The notes below the pieces were generated by a model. The model was not told the DNA's origin, searched no databases, and saw only the letters and a program-made list of their open reading frames with translations. Positions 9,532-17,421 of a stretch of DNA of 41,410 bases are shown piece by piece. Each line of letters starts with the position of its first letter. Position 1 is the stretch's first letter. The position numbers and the translations under genes are program-made. Source of the DNA: Opitutaceae bacterium (lineage in GTDB: Bacteria > Verrucomicrobiota > Verrucomicrobiia > Opitutales > Opitutaceae); assembly GCA_028688225.1 (NCBI GenBank), contig JAQTYQ010000027.1, positions 1-41,410 on the forward strand, in the 5' to 3' direction.

Positions 9532-10488
9532 ATGCCCAATGTTGCCCACCGTCTGTTCGCCGGTCTGGTCTGCTTGCTGAGCCCGGCCAGTCTCTGCGCC
9601 CAGCTCAAGGTAACCGTGCTCTCCGCCAAGCCGGACGTGGCGGCCTTCTATGGCGCCACCACGTGGGACAGCCTGCGCGGGCTGCCCCGCCTGACCACGC
9701 CGCTCGTCAACCTCACCTTCGTCACCGAGTCCGGTTTCCGCCCGGCCCAGCGCGACACGGTTGACCAGACCCTGCCGGCGAGCCTGCGGCTCACGGGTCT
9801 GCAGGCCGCGGATTTCCAGGAGATCGCCGATGCTGTCTACGACGCCTTCACGGCCGAGCTCACGGCCCAGGGCGTCGAAATCCTGCCCTACGAACCGCTG
9901 TGGGTACATCCGGCCTTCCGCGAACTCGCCCACCAGGCCCGGCGGAGCGGCCGGGAGCAGTCCGTGCCCAGGACTTACCGGGTCATCGCCGACATCTCGG
10001 GCGGACGCAAGACCGTGACCGTGGTGGGATATCACCGGCCCTGGCTGGAAACGTTCATGGGGGACGATTATCTGCTGACCACCCGCCTCACGCGCGAACT
10101 CAACGCCGCCCTGCCCCTGATCTCATTCCTGGTCGAATTCGTCGAATATCCGGCCGATCGCGCCGCCACCTACGACTGGCGCGAATTCCTGCCTCCGGCA
10201 AAAGCCATCGGCACACCCCGCCTGCGGGCGCGGCCGCAAATTTATCTCCCGGCCGGCACAGCCGCGTTTCTCCTGCCCGACGGGCAGAGCGCCGCGCTCA
10301 CCCTGACCACCCCCATCGGATCTGAACAGGTCTTTGTGGCGGATCTCCGGCGCACCAGCACGCATGCGCGTGACGCCGGCAGCTATGAGGTGAGCGTGGA
10401 TCCGGCGGCCTACAAACAGGCGGTCACCGATTTGCTCAGGGCGCAGGTGGTGATGATCGCGCGCAAGCTGGCCGCAGGCAGCCGTTGA
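9532..10488 (+). CDS. Secreted protein of unknown function
   Basis: This 318-residue protein begins with a signal peptide (hydrophobic FAGLVCLLSPASLCA, cleavage near residue 23 before QLKVT). The mature part has no membrane segment and no motif I recognise. It alternates predicted strands and helices, including YRVIADISGGRKTVTVVGYH and a C-terminal helix (DLLRAQVVMIARKL). Mature residues are probably periplasmic. The gene is followed after 178 bp by another secreted protein gene; whether they act together is unknown. The ATG at 9532 is chosen because it gives a complete signal peptide. There is no Shine-Dalgarno. Confidence 0.75.
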   Translation: MPNVAHRLFAGLVCLLSPASLCAQLKVTVLSAKPDVAAFYGATTWDSLRGLPRLTTPLVNLTFVTESGFRPAQRDTVDQTLPASLRLTGLQAADFQEIADAVYDAFTAELTAQGVEILPYEPLWVHPAFRELAHQARRSGREQSVPRTYRVIADISGGRKTVTVVGYHRPWLETFMGDDYLLTTRLTRELNAALPLISFLVEFVEYPADRAATYDWREFLPPAKAIGTPRLRARPQIYLPAGTAAFLLPDGQSAALTLTTPIGSEQVFVADLRRTSTHARDAGSYEVSVDPAAYKQAVTDLLRAQVVMIARKLAAGSR

Positions 10489-10560
10489 GCGGGAGCAGGC
10501 ATGGACGTGATCCTTTCATCGCGTCCAAGCCAGATTCGTTGGCAATCCGGATGGATTGCT

Positions 10561-10597
10561 CCGCCGCCTGTCCAGCTCGCCGCGACAGGTTGGGCGG
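10561..10597 (+). terminator. Hairpin after the secreted protein gene
   Basis: CCGCC plus CCTGTC (10561-10572) pair with GACAGG plus GGCGG (10584-10597). A second perfect hairpin, GCAATCC/GGATTGC, lies just before it at 10542-10559. There is no T tract, so a terminator function is only possible. Both may be palindromic repeats. Confidence 0.35.
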
Positions 10598-10666
10598 CCG
10601 CGTATCGCCGTATTCCGTTGACAGCCGGGAGGAAACTTTCCCCGGACTTTACCGTCTAACTTCCTG

Positions 10667-11335
10667 ATGACACTTTGCAGGCCCTCCCGTGTGCACCGGT
10701 TTGTCCTGGTGATGGCGCTGGCCAACCTGGTCGGCGCAGCGCCCAAGGGAAAAAATGCCGCCAGCGAGCCACCGGCACCCGGCGCCACCATTGCGCCCGC
10801 CAACGAACCGGCACCGCCGGCCGCCACGATTTCAGCGGACCAAACCGCCGCGCCGGCCGTTGCCAACCCGGATCGATCGGCGGCACCCAAGCCCCGTCCC
10901 AGGCTTTCCCCGGCCATCACCGGCCTGATTTCCTCCTCCGTCCCCGCCTGGAAAGCGCCGCCACCCGAATCCGTCGAAAAAGCGCCGTCCCCGCCGCCCG
11001 CCGATCCGGATGTGGTGAAAATGGCGCCGGTCATCGTCAACAGCAACCGGCTGCCGCGCGTCGACGAAAAGGAGTGGCTGACGCCCAAAGCGCGGGATGA
11101 CGTGCTGGTGAAGGAGTACCTCTCCGATTTCGACCGCGTGCTCAACTACTACACGCTGCCGATCGTCGGCATTTCGAAGGAGGCGCGGGCCCGCATGATG
11201 TACGAGGAGGACAAACGCCTGCAGGATCTCAAATGGATCAACGACCAGATCGACCAGTCGATGCTGACGGATCCCGCGGCCGCCAAGGAGCTGATGAAGG
11301 TTCGCGATGACACCTTCACGCGCGAAGAGCCGTAG
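10667..11335 (+). CDS. Proline/alanine-rich secreted protein of unknown function
   Basis: The 222-residue product has a short N-terminal hydrophobic segment (FVLVMALANLVGAAP, residues 12-26) that fits a signal peptide. A low-complexity stretch rich in Pro and Ala follows (about 30-120), and then a charged, helical C-terminal part (about 125-222: WLTPKARDDVLVKEYLSDF and later acidic and basic residues). The low-complexity part looks like a linker across the periplasm. No known domain is recognised. It converges with the M56 protease gene, only 14 bp separating the stops. Confidence 0.65.
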   Translation: MTLCRPSRVHRFVLVMALANLVGAAPKGKNAASEPPAPGATIAPANEPAPPAATISADQTAAPAVANPDRSAAPKPRPRLSPAITGLISSSVPAWKAPPPESVEKAPSPPPADPDVVKMAPVIVNSNRLPRVDEKEWLTPKARDDVLVKEYLSDFDRVLNYYTLPIVGISKEARARMMYEEDKRLQDLKWINDQIDQSMLTDPAAAKELMKVRDDTFTREEP

Positions 11336-11349
11336 CCTCGGAGATCGTA

Positions 11350-12693
11350 TCAACGCACGCCCGGTTTGATGAAATAACCCGCGGCCTTCCAGTTTCCGTC
11401 GGCCTCCTTCTCAAAGGTAACCGTTTCAATGGCGCCGATCCCGCTGTCGAAGGATGCTTCGAACTGTGCGAAGACGAAATCGCCTTTGATTGTTTCACCC
11501 GCAGATGCAGGTAGCTCTGAAAGGCGCCCTGCTGTAAGCAACTTCCGTTCGCGCAACTTGCCGTATGGTTTACGAGCCTGGCCAACCGCAGTCTGCCACC
11601 GTGCCTCGCTCACGGCTTTCTGGAAGCGAACAGATGCATCCCTCCAGCTTTGCACATAATTGCCGGCATCGATGCCCTGCAGCCAGGTTTCCATCGCCAC
11701 CACCGCGACCTTCGTCCCAGCAGAGGTGTCATCACCTCCAGCCCGAGCTGGTTGCAGCGTTGCCAAAGCCAGTAACAACAGCGTGATAATACCCGCTACG
11801 AACGGGCGTGATTTTCTATCCGGGTAGTGTCTGATCATTTTTATTCTCCGTTTGAGGTGCGTGATTGATTCTCCAATCGCGAGGGCGCCGAAAGGAGCCA
11901 ACCCGCCGTTGGTTTGCTTCAATGTTTGCAGCAAAACGTCGCCATAGGTTTTTCCCGAAGCCTCTTTCCGCCACCGGATCGCCGATTCATCGGCGGCCTC
12001 CTCTTGGAAACGCCCCCATAATCCGGCTGCGAGGTACGCCAGAGGATTAAACCAGTGGACGGCGCGAGCCAGGGCATACAGCCAGTTCAGCGGCACGTCC
12101 CACGAACGGAAGTGCGCAAGCTCGTGGAGCAAAATCGAGCGCAGCGCCTCTCGTGGCAGGGTTGCGACCAAATCGAACGGCAACAAAATCCGGGGCCGCA
12201 GCCAGCCGAGGAGCACAGGTGTGGGCACCGCCGGTGAAACCACCAAGCCCACCGGGGCCGTCACCCGAGCCTCCTGTTTGCAATCTTCAAGCAAGCCGAG
12301 CAGCGCAGCATCGGTCGACAGTCGCTCGCGCGACCAGCGCCGGGTAACACGGATCGTTTTCCAAACCAACAGTAAGAGATGGATTCCCACGCCCACACTC
12401 CAAAGCCATAACCAAAATCCAGACGGAAGTGATCCGGAGGCGGTGGCAGCCATCGAGGCATCGCCGCCGGACACCGCAGGAGCAAAAATATCCGTCCATT
12501 CCCGGAAAAACGGAGGTGTCCCCACCGGTGGAATAATTGAACATCGAACCGGCACCAAAAACGCCAACGGGATGAGCCCCCACCACAGGCGCCGCCCCCA
12601 GGCCCGCATCGTGCGGACCAACAACCAATCAAGCGCGATAATCATGAGCAGCAGGAGCGAGCCGCGCACCGACAATCCAAACAGCAAGCTCAT
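11350..12693 (-). CDS. BlaR1/MecR1-type M56 metallopeptidase with a DUF4019-like C-terminal domain
   Basis: The 447-residue protein is the membrane protease partner of the adjacent repressor. Hydrophobic segments lie at about 8-25, 38-50, 92-111 and 298-313. The zinc site is HELAH (190-194), with the downstream ligand probably E231 or E232 in FQEEAADES. In BlaR1-type systems the protease leads to cleavage of the repressor after a signal. Here the extracytoplasmic tail (about 328-447, VVAMETWLQGIDAGNYVQSW) looks like a DUF4019 domain and not a penicillin-binding sensor, so the signal is probably not a beta-lactam. The start overlaps the repressor stop by four bases (ATGA) and has a Shine-Dalgarno-like AAGGAA, which supports coupled expression. 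Confidence 0.85.
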   Translation of the reverse strand: MSLLFGLSVRGSLLLLMIIALDWLLVRTMRAWGRRLWWGLIPLAFLVPVRCSIIPPVGTPPFFREWTDIFAPAVSGGDASMAATASGSLPSGFWLWLWSVGVGIHLLLLVWKTIRVTRRWSRERLSTDAALLGLLEDCKQEARVTAPVGLVVSPAVPTPVLLGWLRPRILLPFDLVATLPREALRSILLHELAHFRSWDVPLNWLYALARAVHWFNPLAYLAAGLWGRFQEEAADESAIRWRKEASGKTYGDVLLQTLKQTNGGLAPFGALAIGESITHLKRRIKMIRHYPDRKSRPFVAGIITLLLLALATLQPARAGGDDTSAGTKVAVVAMETWLQGIDAGNYVQSWRDASVRFQKAVSEARWQTAVGQARKPYGKLRERKLLTAGRLSELPASAGETIKGDFVFAQFEASFDSGIGAIETVTFEKEADGNWKAAGYFIKPGVR

Positions 12694-13070
12694 TTATCAT
12701 TCCTTTCTTCGCGCAGGATCCGCTCCAGTTCATCAAGTTCCTGACGGCTCAGGCGATGAGACCGGACGAAATGAGTGATCATCGGCGAAAGCGCGCCATC
12801 AAAGACCCGATGCAAAAATGATTCCGCCTCCTGTGTCGTGAATTCTGCTTCCGCAAATGCCGGGGAATAAATGTAGGCCTTGCCGGTTTTCTCAAAATCC
12901 AGCGCCCCTTTACGGTGCAGACGATTAAGCAGCGTTTTGACCGTCGCTGGACTCCAGTCACGATTGGATGCCAACGCTTCAATCACTTCCTGTGCCGAGC
13001 AGGAGGTTCGCCGCCAAATCACTTTCATCACCTGCCATTCAGCTTCGGAAAGACGGGGCGCCTTTTTCAT
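12690..13070 (-). CDS. BlaI/MecI-family repressor
   Basis: This 126-residue protein is a winged-helix repressor. It starts with the conserved LSEAEWQVMKVIWRR, continues with the recognition region SAQEVIEALASNRDWSPATVKTLLNRLHRKGAL, and ends with the dimerisation helix bundle (SPMITHFVRSHRLSRQELDELERIL). Such repressors bind TACA-N2-TGTA sites as dimers and are inactivated by proteolysis when the partner membrane protease senses its signal. Two such sites lie directly upstream, so it should repress its own operon with the M56 protease gene. The ATG touches the nearer operator and no Shine-Dalgarno is present, which suggests a leaderless or nearly leaderless message. Confidence 0.93.
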   Translation of the reverse strand: MKKAPRLSEAEWQVMKVIWRRTSCSAQEVIEALASNRDWSPATVKTLLNRLHRKGALDFEKTGKAYIYSPAFAEAEFTTQEAESFLHRVFDGALSPMITHFVRSHRLSRQELDELERILREERNDK

Positions 13071-13107
13071 TTACAACTGTAAACGCAGAATCGTTTACAG
13101 TTGTAAA
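13070..13107 (-). promoter_or_regulatory. Paired BlaI-type operators
   Basis: The 15-mer GTTTACAGTTGTAAA occurs on the minus strand at 13070-13084 and on the plus strand at 13093-13107. Each contains TACA-N2-TGTA (13072-13081 and 13096-13105), the core of BlaI/MecI operators, with centres 24 bp apart. The nearer site includes the A of the repressor start codon, so a bound repressor would cover the start of the transcript. Confidence 0.88.
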
Positions 13108-13293
13108 CATAAAAATTACCCTATCTCTCCTTGAGTTTCATGCCAGAAGTGCCTGCCGGGCAATTTTGGCGACTTGGCAGGCGGTTTGGCGTAAAACCAG
13201 AAGACCTCACGCCAAGCCGCAAAAACAAAGAAGAAACAACCATTGCCCTGGCCGAACCAACGCGGCGGTCTGTAACCGACCTACCGGAACTCA

Positions 13294-13308
13294 GCAAATG
13301 ACATTTGC
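13294..13308 (+). promoter_or_regulatory. Perfect palindrome upstream of nadC
   Basis: GCAAATG-A-CATTTGC is a perfect 7-bp inverted repeat around one base, AT-rich in a GC-rich setting, 57 bp before the nadC start. It could be an operator for a dimeric regulator of the cofactor genes. I do not recognise it as a known NadQ, NiaR or NrtR site. Confidence 0.4.
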
Positions 13309-13364
13309 CGAACCGTAGCCCCTTGGTATTGGTTTTCAACGTCACGCATCCCGCCGCTTCCCCC

Positions 13365-14375
13365 ATGCCGTCCGCGCCGCGACTTCCCTCCGCCGAAAAA
13401 CTCATTCAGCGCCTGCAATGGGACGACCTTGACCAGGCCTACCTGCGCCGTCTGGTGGAGATCGCGCGCGACGAGGATCTGGCCGGACTCGGGCTCAGCC
13501 GGCGGCCGCTCCACACCGGCGACCTCTCGACCGCCAGCCTGCCGGCGGCGCCCCGGCAGGGCGCCGCCCTGCTCGTGGCACGCGAGCCCCTGGTCGTCTG
13601 CGGGCTGCGCCTGGTGCCCCTGGTCCTGTCCGCCTTTGGCGGACGGGTGACGGTGCAATTCGGTGCCCGGGATGGCACGTCCGTTCCCGCCGGCGGAACG
13701 CTGGCCACGCTGCACGGGGATCCGCGCATCCTGCTGGCCGCCGAACGGACCTTCCTGAACTTTCTCCAGCGGCTCTCCGGCGTCGCCACCCATACCCGGC
13801 GCCACGTCGAGGCGCTCGGTTCCGGCCGCACGCGGCTGCTCGACACACGCAAGACCACGCCCGGCTACCGCATGCTGGAAAAATATGCCGTCGCCTGCGG
13901 CGGCGGCTGGAACCACCGCCTCGGCCTTTTCGACCGCGTGATGCTGAAGGACAATCATCTGGCACTGCTGGGCGGCGGCGCCAGCGCGCCGCCGGCTCCG
14001 GATTCCAAGCCCGGGCAACTCCGGAACCCGGAGCCCAGAGCGCACCATCCGGGCGCCAGCCCCCTCGCCGCGGCCGTCGCCGCCGCGCGCCGCACCGCCC
14101 CCGGCCTGCCGGTCGAAATCGAGGTGGACCTTCCCGGCCAGATTCCTGCTGCGCTCGCCGCCGGCGCCGACGTCGTCCTGCTCGACAATTTTACTCTGCC
14201 CCGGCTCCGCCGCGCCGTCGCGCAGATCAAGGGCCGCGCGTTCACCGAGGCCAGCGGCGGCATCACGCTGAAAAACCTCCCGCGCCTGGCGGGCCTCGGC
14301 CTGGATTTCGTCTCCACCGGCGCGCTGGTGCACCACAGCGCGTGGGTCGACATCGCGCTGGACTGGCGGTCATGA
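13365..14375 (+). CDS. nadC: Nicotinate-nucleotide pyrophosphorylase (quinolinate phosphoribosyltransferase)
   Basis: NadC converts quinolinate and PRPP to nicotinate mononucleotide, CO2 and pyrophosphate in de novo NAD synthesis. Clear signatures are ERTFLNFLQRLSGVAT (127-142), LDTRKTTPGYRMLEKYA (159-175), VMLKDNH (192-198), EIEVDLP, ADVVLLDN and ASGGITLKN. The family is usually about 280-300 residues. This product has 336, and the excess is explained by an insert of about 30 residues (203-231, rich in Pro, Gly and Ala) just after KDNHLALLGG. That insert is encoded by an inverted repeat (13995-14044). I prefer the ATG at 13365 to the TTG at 13305. It is the first gene of a cofactor cluster followed by birA and coaX. 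Confidence 0.95.
   Translation: MPSAPRLPSAEKLIQRLQWDDLDQAYLRRLVEIARDEDLAGLGLSRRPLHTGDLSTASLPAAPRQGAALLVAREPLVVCGLRLVPLVLSAFGGRVTVQFGARDGTSVPAGGTLATLHGDPRILLAAERTFLNFLQRLSGVATHTRRHVEALGSGRTRLLDTRKTTPGYRMLEKYAVACGGGWNHRLGLFDRVMLKDNHLALLGGGASAPPAPDSKPGQLRNPEPRAHHPGASPLAAAVAAARRTAPGLPVEIEVDLPGQIPAALAAGADVVLLDNFTLPRLRRAVAQIKGRAFTEASGGITLKNLPRLAGLGLDFVSTGALVHHSAWVDIALDWRS
13995..14044. repeat. Inverted repeat inserted in frame in nadC
   Basis: GCTCCGGATTCC (13995-14006) and GGAACCCGGAGC (14033-14044) are inverted repeats matching at 11 of 12 positions. They encode much of the extra loop found in this NadC and keep the frame. Confidence 0.55.
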
Positions 14376-14457
14376 TGGAACCATCCCGCCGCCCGGTCGC
14401 AAAATCACCGCCCGTGCATTCCACCCCGGCGCCGCCGGGCCCGGGTTGTCCTCGCCC

Positions 14458-15444
14458 ATGATTGCGCCTGAACTGGTCATCCTCCGCGAACTGCTCGCGC
14501 ACGAATCCGCCTTCGTGTCCGGGAATCTCCTGGCCGGCAAGCTCGGCATGAGCCGGGTCGGCGTCTGGATGCACATGGGCCGGCTGCGCGCACAGGGCTT
14601 CGTCTTCGAGGCCGTGCGCAGCCGCGGCTACCGGCTCATCCGGCGGCCGGCCGGCCTCAATCCCCTGCTCGTGCAGGCGCACCTGAAGCTGCGCACCCGG
14701 CAGTTGGACATCCTCTGCCTGCCCGAGGTCGACAGCACCAACGACGAGGCCGAGCGCCAGCTCGCCGCCGGCCGGGCCGCGCCTTTTGTCGTGCTCGCCC
14801 GCCGGCAGACCCTGGGTCGCGGCCGCCTCGGCCGCGTCTGGCACAGCGAGGACAATGGCAACCTCTACGCCAGCTTCGCCTTCCGGCCGCAGCTCGAGCC
14901 CGGCCGCATGCAGACATTCACCCTCTGGATGGGCGTCAACCTGTGTGAACTCGTGGCCAACTTCTGTCAGATCCAGCCCGGCATCAAGTGGCCCAACGAC
15001 CTCTACTTCAAAAACCGGAAGTTCGGCGGCATGCTGACGGAGGCGCGCATCGACTCCGACCAGATCCGCGACCTCGTTTTCGGCCTGGGTCTCAACGTCA
15101 ACAGCCCGGCCGCCGCGCTGCCGCCGGAACTCGACCGGCATGCCACCACGCTGGCCGGCAGCACCGGACATCCGCAGGACCTCAACCGGCTCACCGCCGC
15201 GATCATCGGCCGCGTGCTCTCCGCCTACGAACGGTTCGTCGAGGACGGACACCGGAGCACGTTCGCCGACCTGTGGAACCGCTTCGACATCCTGCGCGGC
15301 CGGCCGGTGACCCTCCTGCAGGGCGCCCGGCGCATCACCGGCATCGCCGGCGGCGTCGACGACGAAGGCTCCCTGCTCATCCGGGGAGAACACGGCCGGC
15401 CCCAGCGGTTTCACGCCGGCGAAGTGACGCTGGGAAAAAGCTGA
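14458..15444 (+). CDS. birA: Biotin operon repressor / biotin-[acetyl-CoA carboxylase] ligase
   Basis: The 328-residue protein attaches biotin through biotinyl-AMP to the carrier protein of acetyl-CoA carboxylase. Residues 1-65 form a helix-turn-helix domain (SGNLLAGKLGMSRVGVWMHM), so it may also act as a biotin-responsive repressor. The catalytic domain shows GRGRLGRVW (120-128), which binds biotinyl-AMP, and KWPNDLY (177-183) with the conserved lysine, followed by KFGGMLTEA and FGLGLNVN. The C-terminal 50 residues (LLQGARRITGIAGGVDDEGS) form the SH3-like domain. It acts in the cytoplasm and feeds fatty-acid synthesis. The ATG at 14458 is preferred over a TTG four codons earlier. It lies 82 bp after nadC and 66 bp before coaX. 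Confidence 0.95.
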   Translation: MIAPELVILRELLAHESAFVSGNLLAGKLGMSRVGVWMHMGRLRAQGFVFEAVRSRGYRLIRRPAGLNPLLVQAHLKLRTRQLDILCLPEVDSTNDEAERQLAAGRAAPFVVLARRQTLGRGRLGRVWHSEDNGNLYASFAFRPQLEPGRMQTFTLWMGVNLCELVANFCQIQPGIKWPNDLYFKNRKFGGMLTEARIDSDQIRDLVFGLGLNVNSPAAALPPELDRHATTLAGSTGHPQDLNRLTAAIIGRVLSAYERFVEDGHRSTFADLWNRFDILRGRPVTLLQGARRITGIAGGVDDEGSLLIRGEHGRPQRFHAGEVTLGKS

Positions 15445-15510
15445 CGGGGCCGCCCGAGGCTTTACTCTCCCCCGCGGCACCTGCACGCTCAACCCAACCA
15501 GCCATCGCCC

Positions 15511-16293
15511 ATGCTGCTCTGCATCGACATCGGCAACACCCACACCCACTACGGCGTCGTGGCCAACGGCCAGGCCCTGTTCCGGCGCGAGCTGCCCACG
15601 CGCCTGATCGACCATCCCTCCGAGGGTTTCGGCCCGGCGCTGGAGCGCATCGTGGCCGACCATCCGGCCCTGGAAGGCGCGGCCTTCTGCTCGGTGGTGC
15701 CCGCCGCCGACCGGCTGCTTGGCCGCGTCTTCGAGTCGCACAAGTTCGCCCGCCCCCGCATGCAGCTCACGCCGGACAAGCGCCTGGGCGTGCCCCTCGG
15801 CTACCCCAAGCCGCAGGAGATCGGCCAGGACCGCCTGGCCAACGCCGCCGGCGCACAGGTATTCTGCGGCACGCCCGCCGTCGTCATCGACCTTGGCACG
15901 GCCGTCACCTTCGACATCGTCACCCGCTCGCGCGGCTACGAGGGCGGGATCATCGCGCCCGGCCTCGACGTGATGCGCCGCTACTTGCACGAGCAGACCG
16001 CCCTGCTCCCGCTGCTCGACGATTCGCTCGAAGTGACGGGCGCCATCGGCCGGTCCACCGTCGAGGCGATGCGGATCGGCACCGTGATCGGCTTTGGCGG
16101 CATGATCCAGGCACTGCTCGACGCCGTGCTCGCCGAGCTGGCCCGGCGGGGCGAACCGATGCCAAAGGTGCTCGCCACCGGCGGCACGGCGGCGTTACTA
16201 CAGAAGACCTTGCGTCATCCCTTCACCATCGTGCCCGACCTCACCCTGCGCGGCCTCGCCGCGGCCTGGCGGTTGAACGCGCCGCCGGCGTAA
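15511..16293 (+). CDS. coaX: Type III pantothenate kinase
   Basis: CoaX phosphorylates pantothenate, the first step of coenzyme A synthesis; type III enzymes need a monovalent cation and are not feedback-inhibited by CoA. The 260 residues match the family. Visible motifs are the N-terminal phosphate loop CIDIGNTHTHYG (with D6), GQDRLANAAGA (105-115) and IDLGTAVTFDIVT (126-138), with a glycine-rich GYEGGIIAPGL after it and ATGGTAALL near the C-terminus. It follows birA closely, a pairing seen in many bacteria where both genes supply cofactors. No Shine-Dalgarno; the start is preceded by CGCCC. Confidence 0.95.
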   Translation: MLLCIDIGNTHTHYGVVANGQALFRRELPTRLIDHPSEGFGPALERIVADHPALEGAAFCSVVPAADRLLGRVFESHKFARPRMQLTPDKRLGVPLGYPKPQEIGQDRLANAAGAQVFCGTPAVVIDLGTAVTFDIVTRSRGYEGGIIAPGLDVMRRYLHEQTALLPLLDDSLEVTGAIGRSTVEAMRIGTVIGFGGMIQALLDAVLAELARRGEPMPKVLATGGTAALLQKTLRHPFTIVPDLTLRGLAAAWRLNAPPA

Positions 16294-16335
16294 CTCCGAC
16301 GGGAAATCCCTGTCCATCGCGCCCATCCCCTCCGC

Positions 16336-17367
16336 ATGCCCGCCGCCGATCCAGCCTCCGCCGCCCTCACCATCGAGGTCGAACACCTGGTGAAGACCTA
16401 CGGCGGGGTCGCGGCGGTGAACGACGTCAGCTTCACCGTGCGGCGCGGCGAGATCGTGGGACTGCTCGGCCCCAACGGGGCGGGCAAGAGCACCACCATG
16501 CGCATCCTCACCGGCTTCCTCCCCGCCACTTCCGGGATCGTGCGCATCTGCGGCATCCCGGTGGCCTCGCGCGCGGACGAGGCCAAGCGCCATATCGGCT
16601 ACATGCCCGAGAACAACCCGCTGCCCGAGGACATGCGCGTCAACGAATACCTCTACTACCGCGGCCGGCTGAAGGAGATTGCCCGCGAACGGCTCCATCC
16701 CCGGCTCGACGAGGTGCTCGAACTCTGCGACCTCAAGCGCATCCGCCACCGCATCATCGGCAAGCTGTCCAAGGGCATGCGCCAGCGCGTGGGCATCGCC
16801 GAGTCCATTCTCGGCGAGCCGGACGTGATCATCATGGACGAGCCGACCATCGGCCTCGATCCGCACCAGATTCTCATCGTGCGGGATCTCATCGGCGGGC
16901 TGCGCGGCCGCATGAGCGTCATCATCTCCAGCCACATCCTGCCGGAAATCGAGGCCACCTGCGACCGGGTGCTGATCATCAACGGCGGCCGGTTCGTCGC
17001 GCAGGGCACGCCGGCCGAGCTGCGGCGCGCGGTGCTGGGCCGCACCCACTACGAGCTCGAACTCGCGGGGGAACTGGCGGCGCTGCCCGCCGTGCTCGCG
17101 GAGGTGAACGCGACCCTGGCCCTGCAGGCCGCCACCGGGCCGGACGACGCGGGCTTCCATGCGGTGACCCTCACCACCCCCTGCGACGATGAACTGGGCG
17201 AACGCCTGCTGCAAACCCTCATCGCCCGGTCCTACCGCGTGCGGACCATCAACCGTGCGCATCCCACGCTCGAGGATGTCTTCCTCGCCGCCACCAAGCG
17301 GAGCTGGGATATCGTCGATGCGCCCGCGAGGCGGAAGGCCGGCCGCCAGGCCCCGGAAAACGGCTGA
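16336..17367 (+). CDS. GldA-like ABC transporter ATP-binding protein
   Basis: The 343-residue ATPase has Walker A GPNGAGKS (45-52), an ABC signature SKGMRQRVGIAESILG around 144-160, Walker B VIIMDEPTIGLDP near 164-176 and a switch histidine (SSHILPEIE). The C-terminal 110 residues (from about 235) resemble the extra domain of exporter ATPases of the GldA/NatA group and end in the common form HPTLEDVFLAAT. It should energise the permease encoded next and act on the inner face of the inner membrane. It is 42 bp after coaX and 54 bp before the permease gene. The substrate is unknown. Gliding by this organism is not implied, since GldAFG-like sets occur widely outside gliding bacteria. Confidence 0.92.
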   Translation: MPAADPASAALTIEVEHLVKTYGGVAAVNDVSFTVRRGEIVGLLGPNGAGKSTTMRILTGFLPATSGIVRICGIPVASRADEAKRHIGYMPENNPLPEDMRVNEYLYYRGRLKEIARERLHPRLDEVLELCDLKRIRHRIIGKLSKGMRQRVGIAESILGEPDVIIMDEPTIGLDPHQILIVRDLIGGLRGRMSVIISSHILPEIEATCDRVLIINGGRFVAQGTPAELRRAVLGRTHYELELAGELAALPAVLAEVNATLALQAATGPDDAGFHAVTLTTPCDDELGERLLQTLIARSYRVRTINRAHPTLEDVFLAATKRSWDIVDAPARRKAGRQAPENG

Positions 17368-17421
17368 CCGTCCTCCCCGCGCCCGCCCCTCGCCCTGCGC
17401 CCTCCGTCCGCGGAAAATCCC

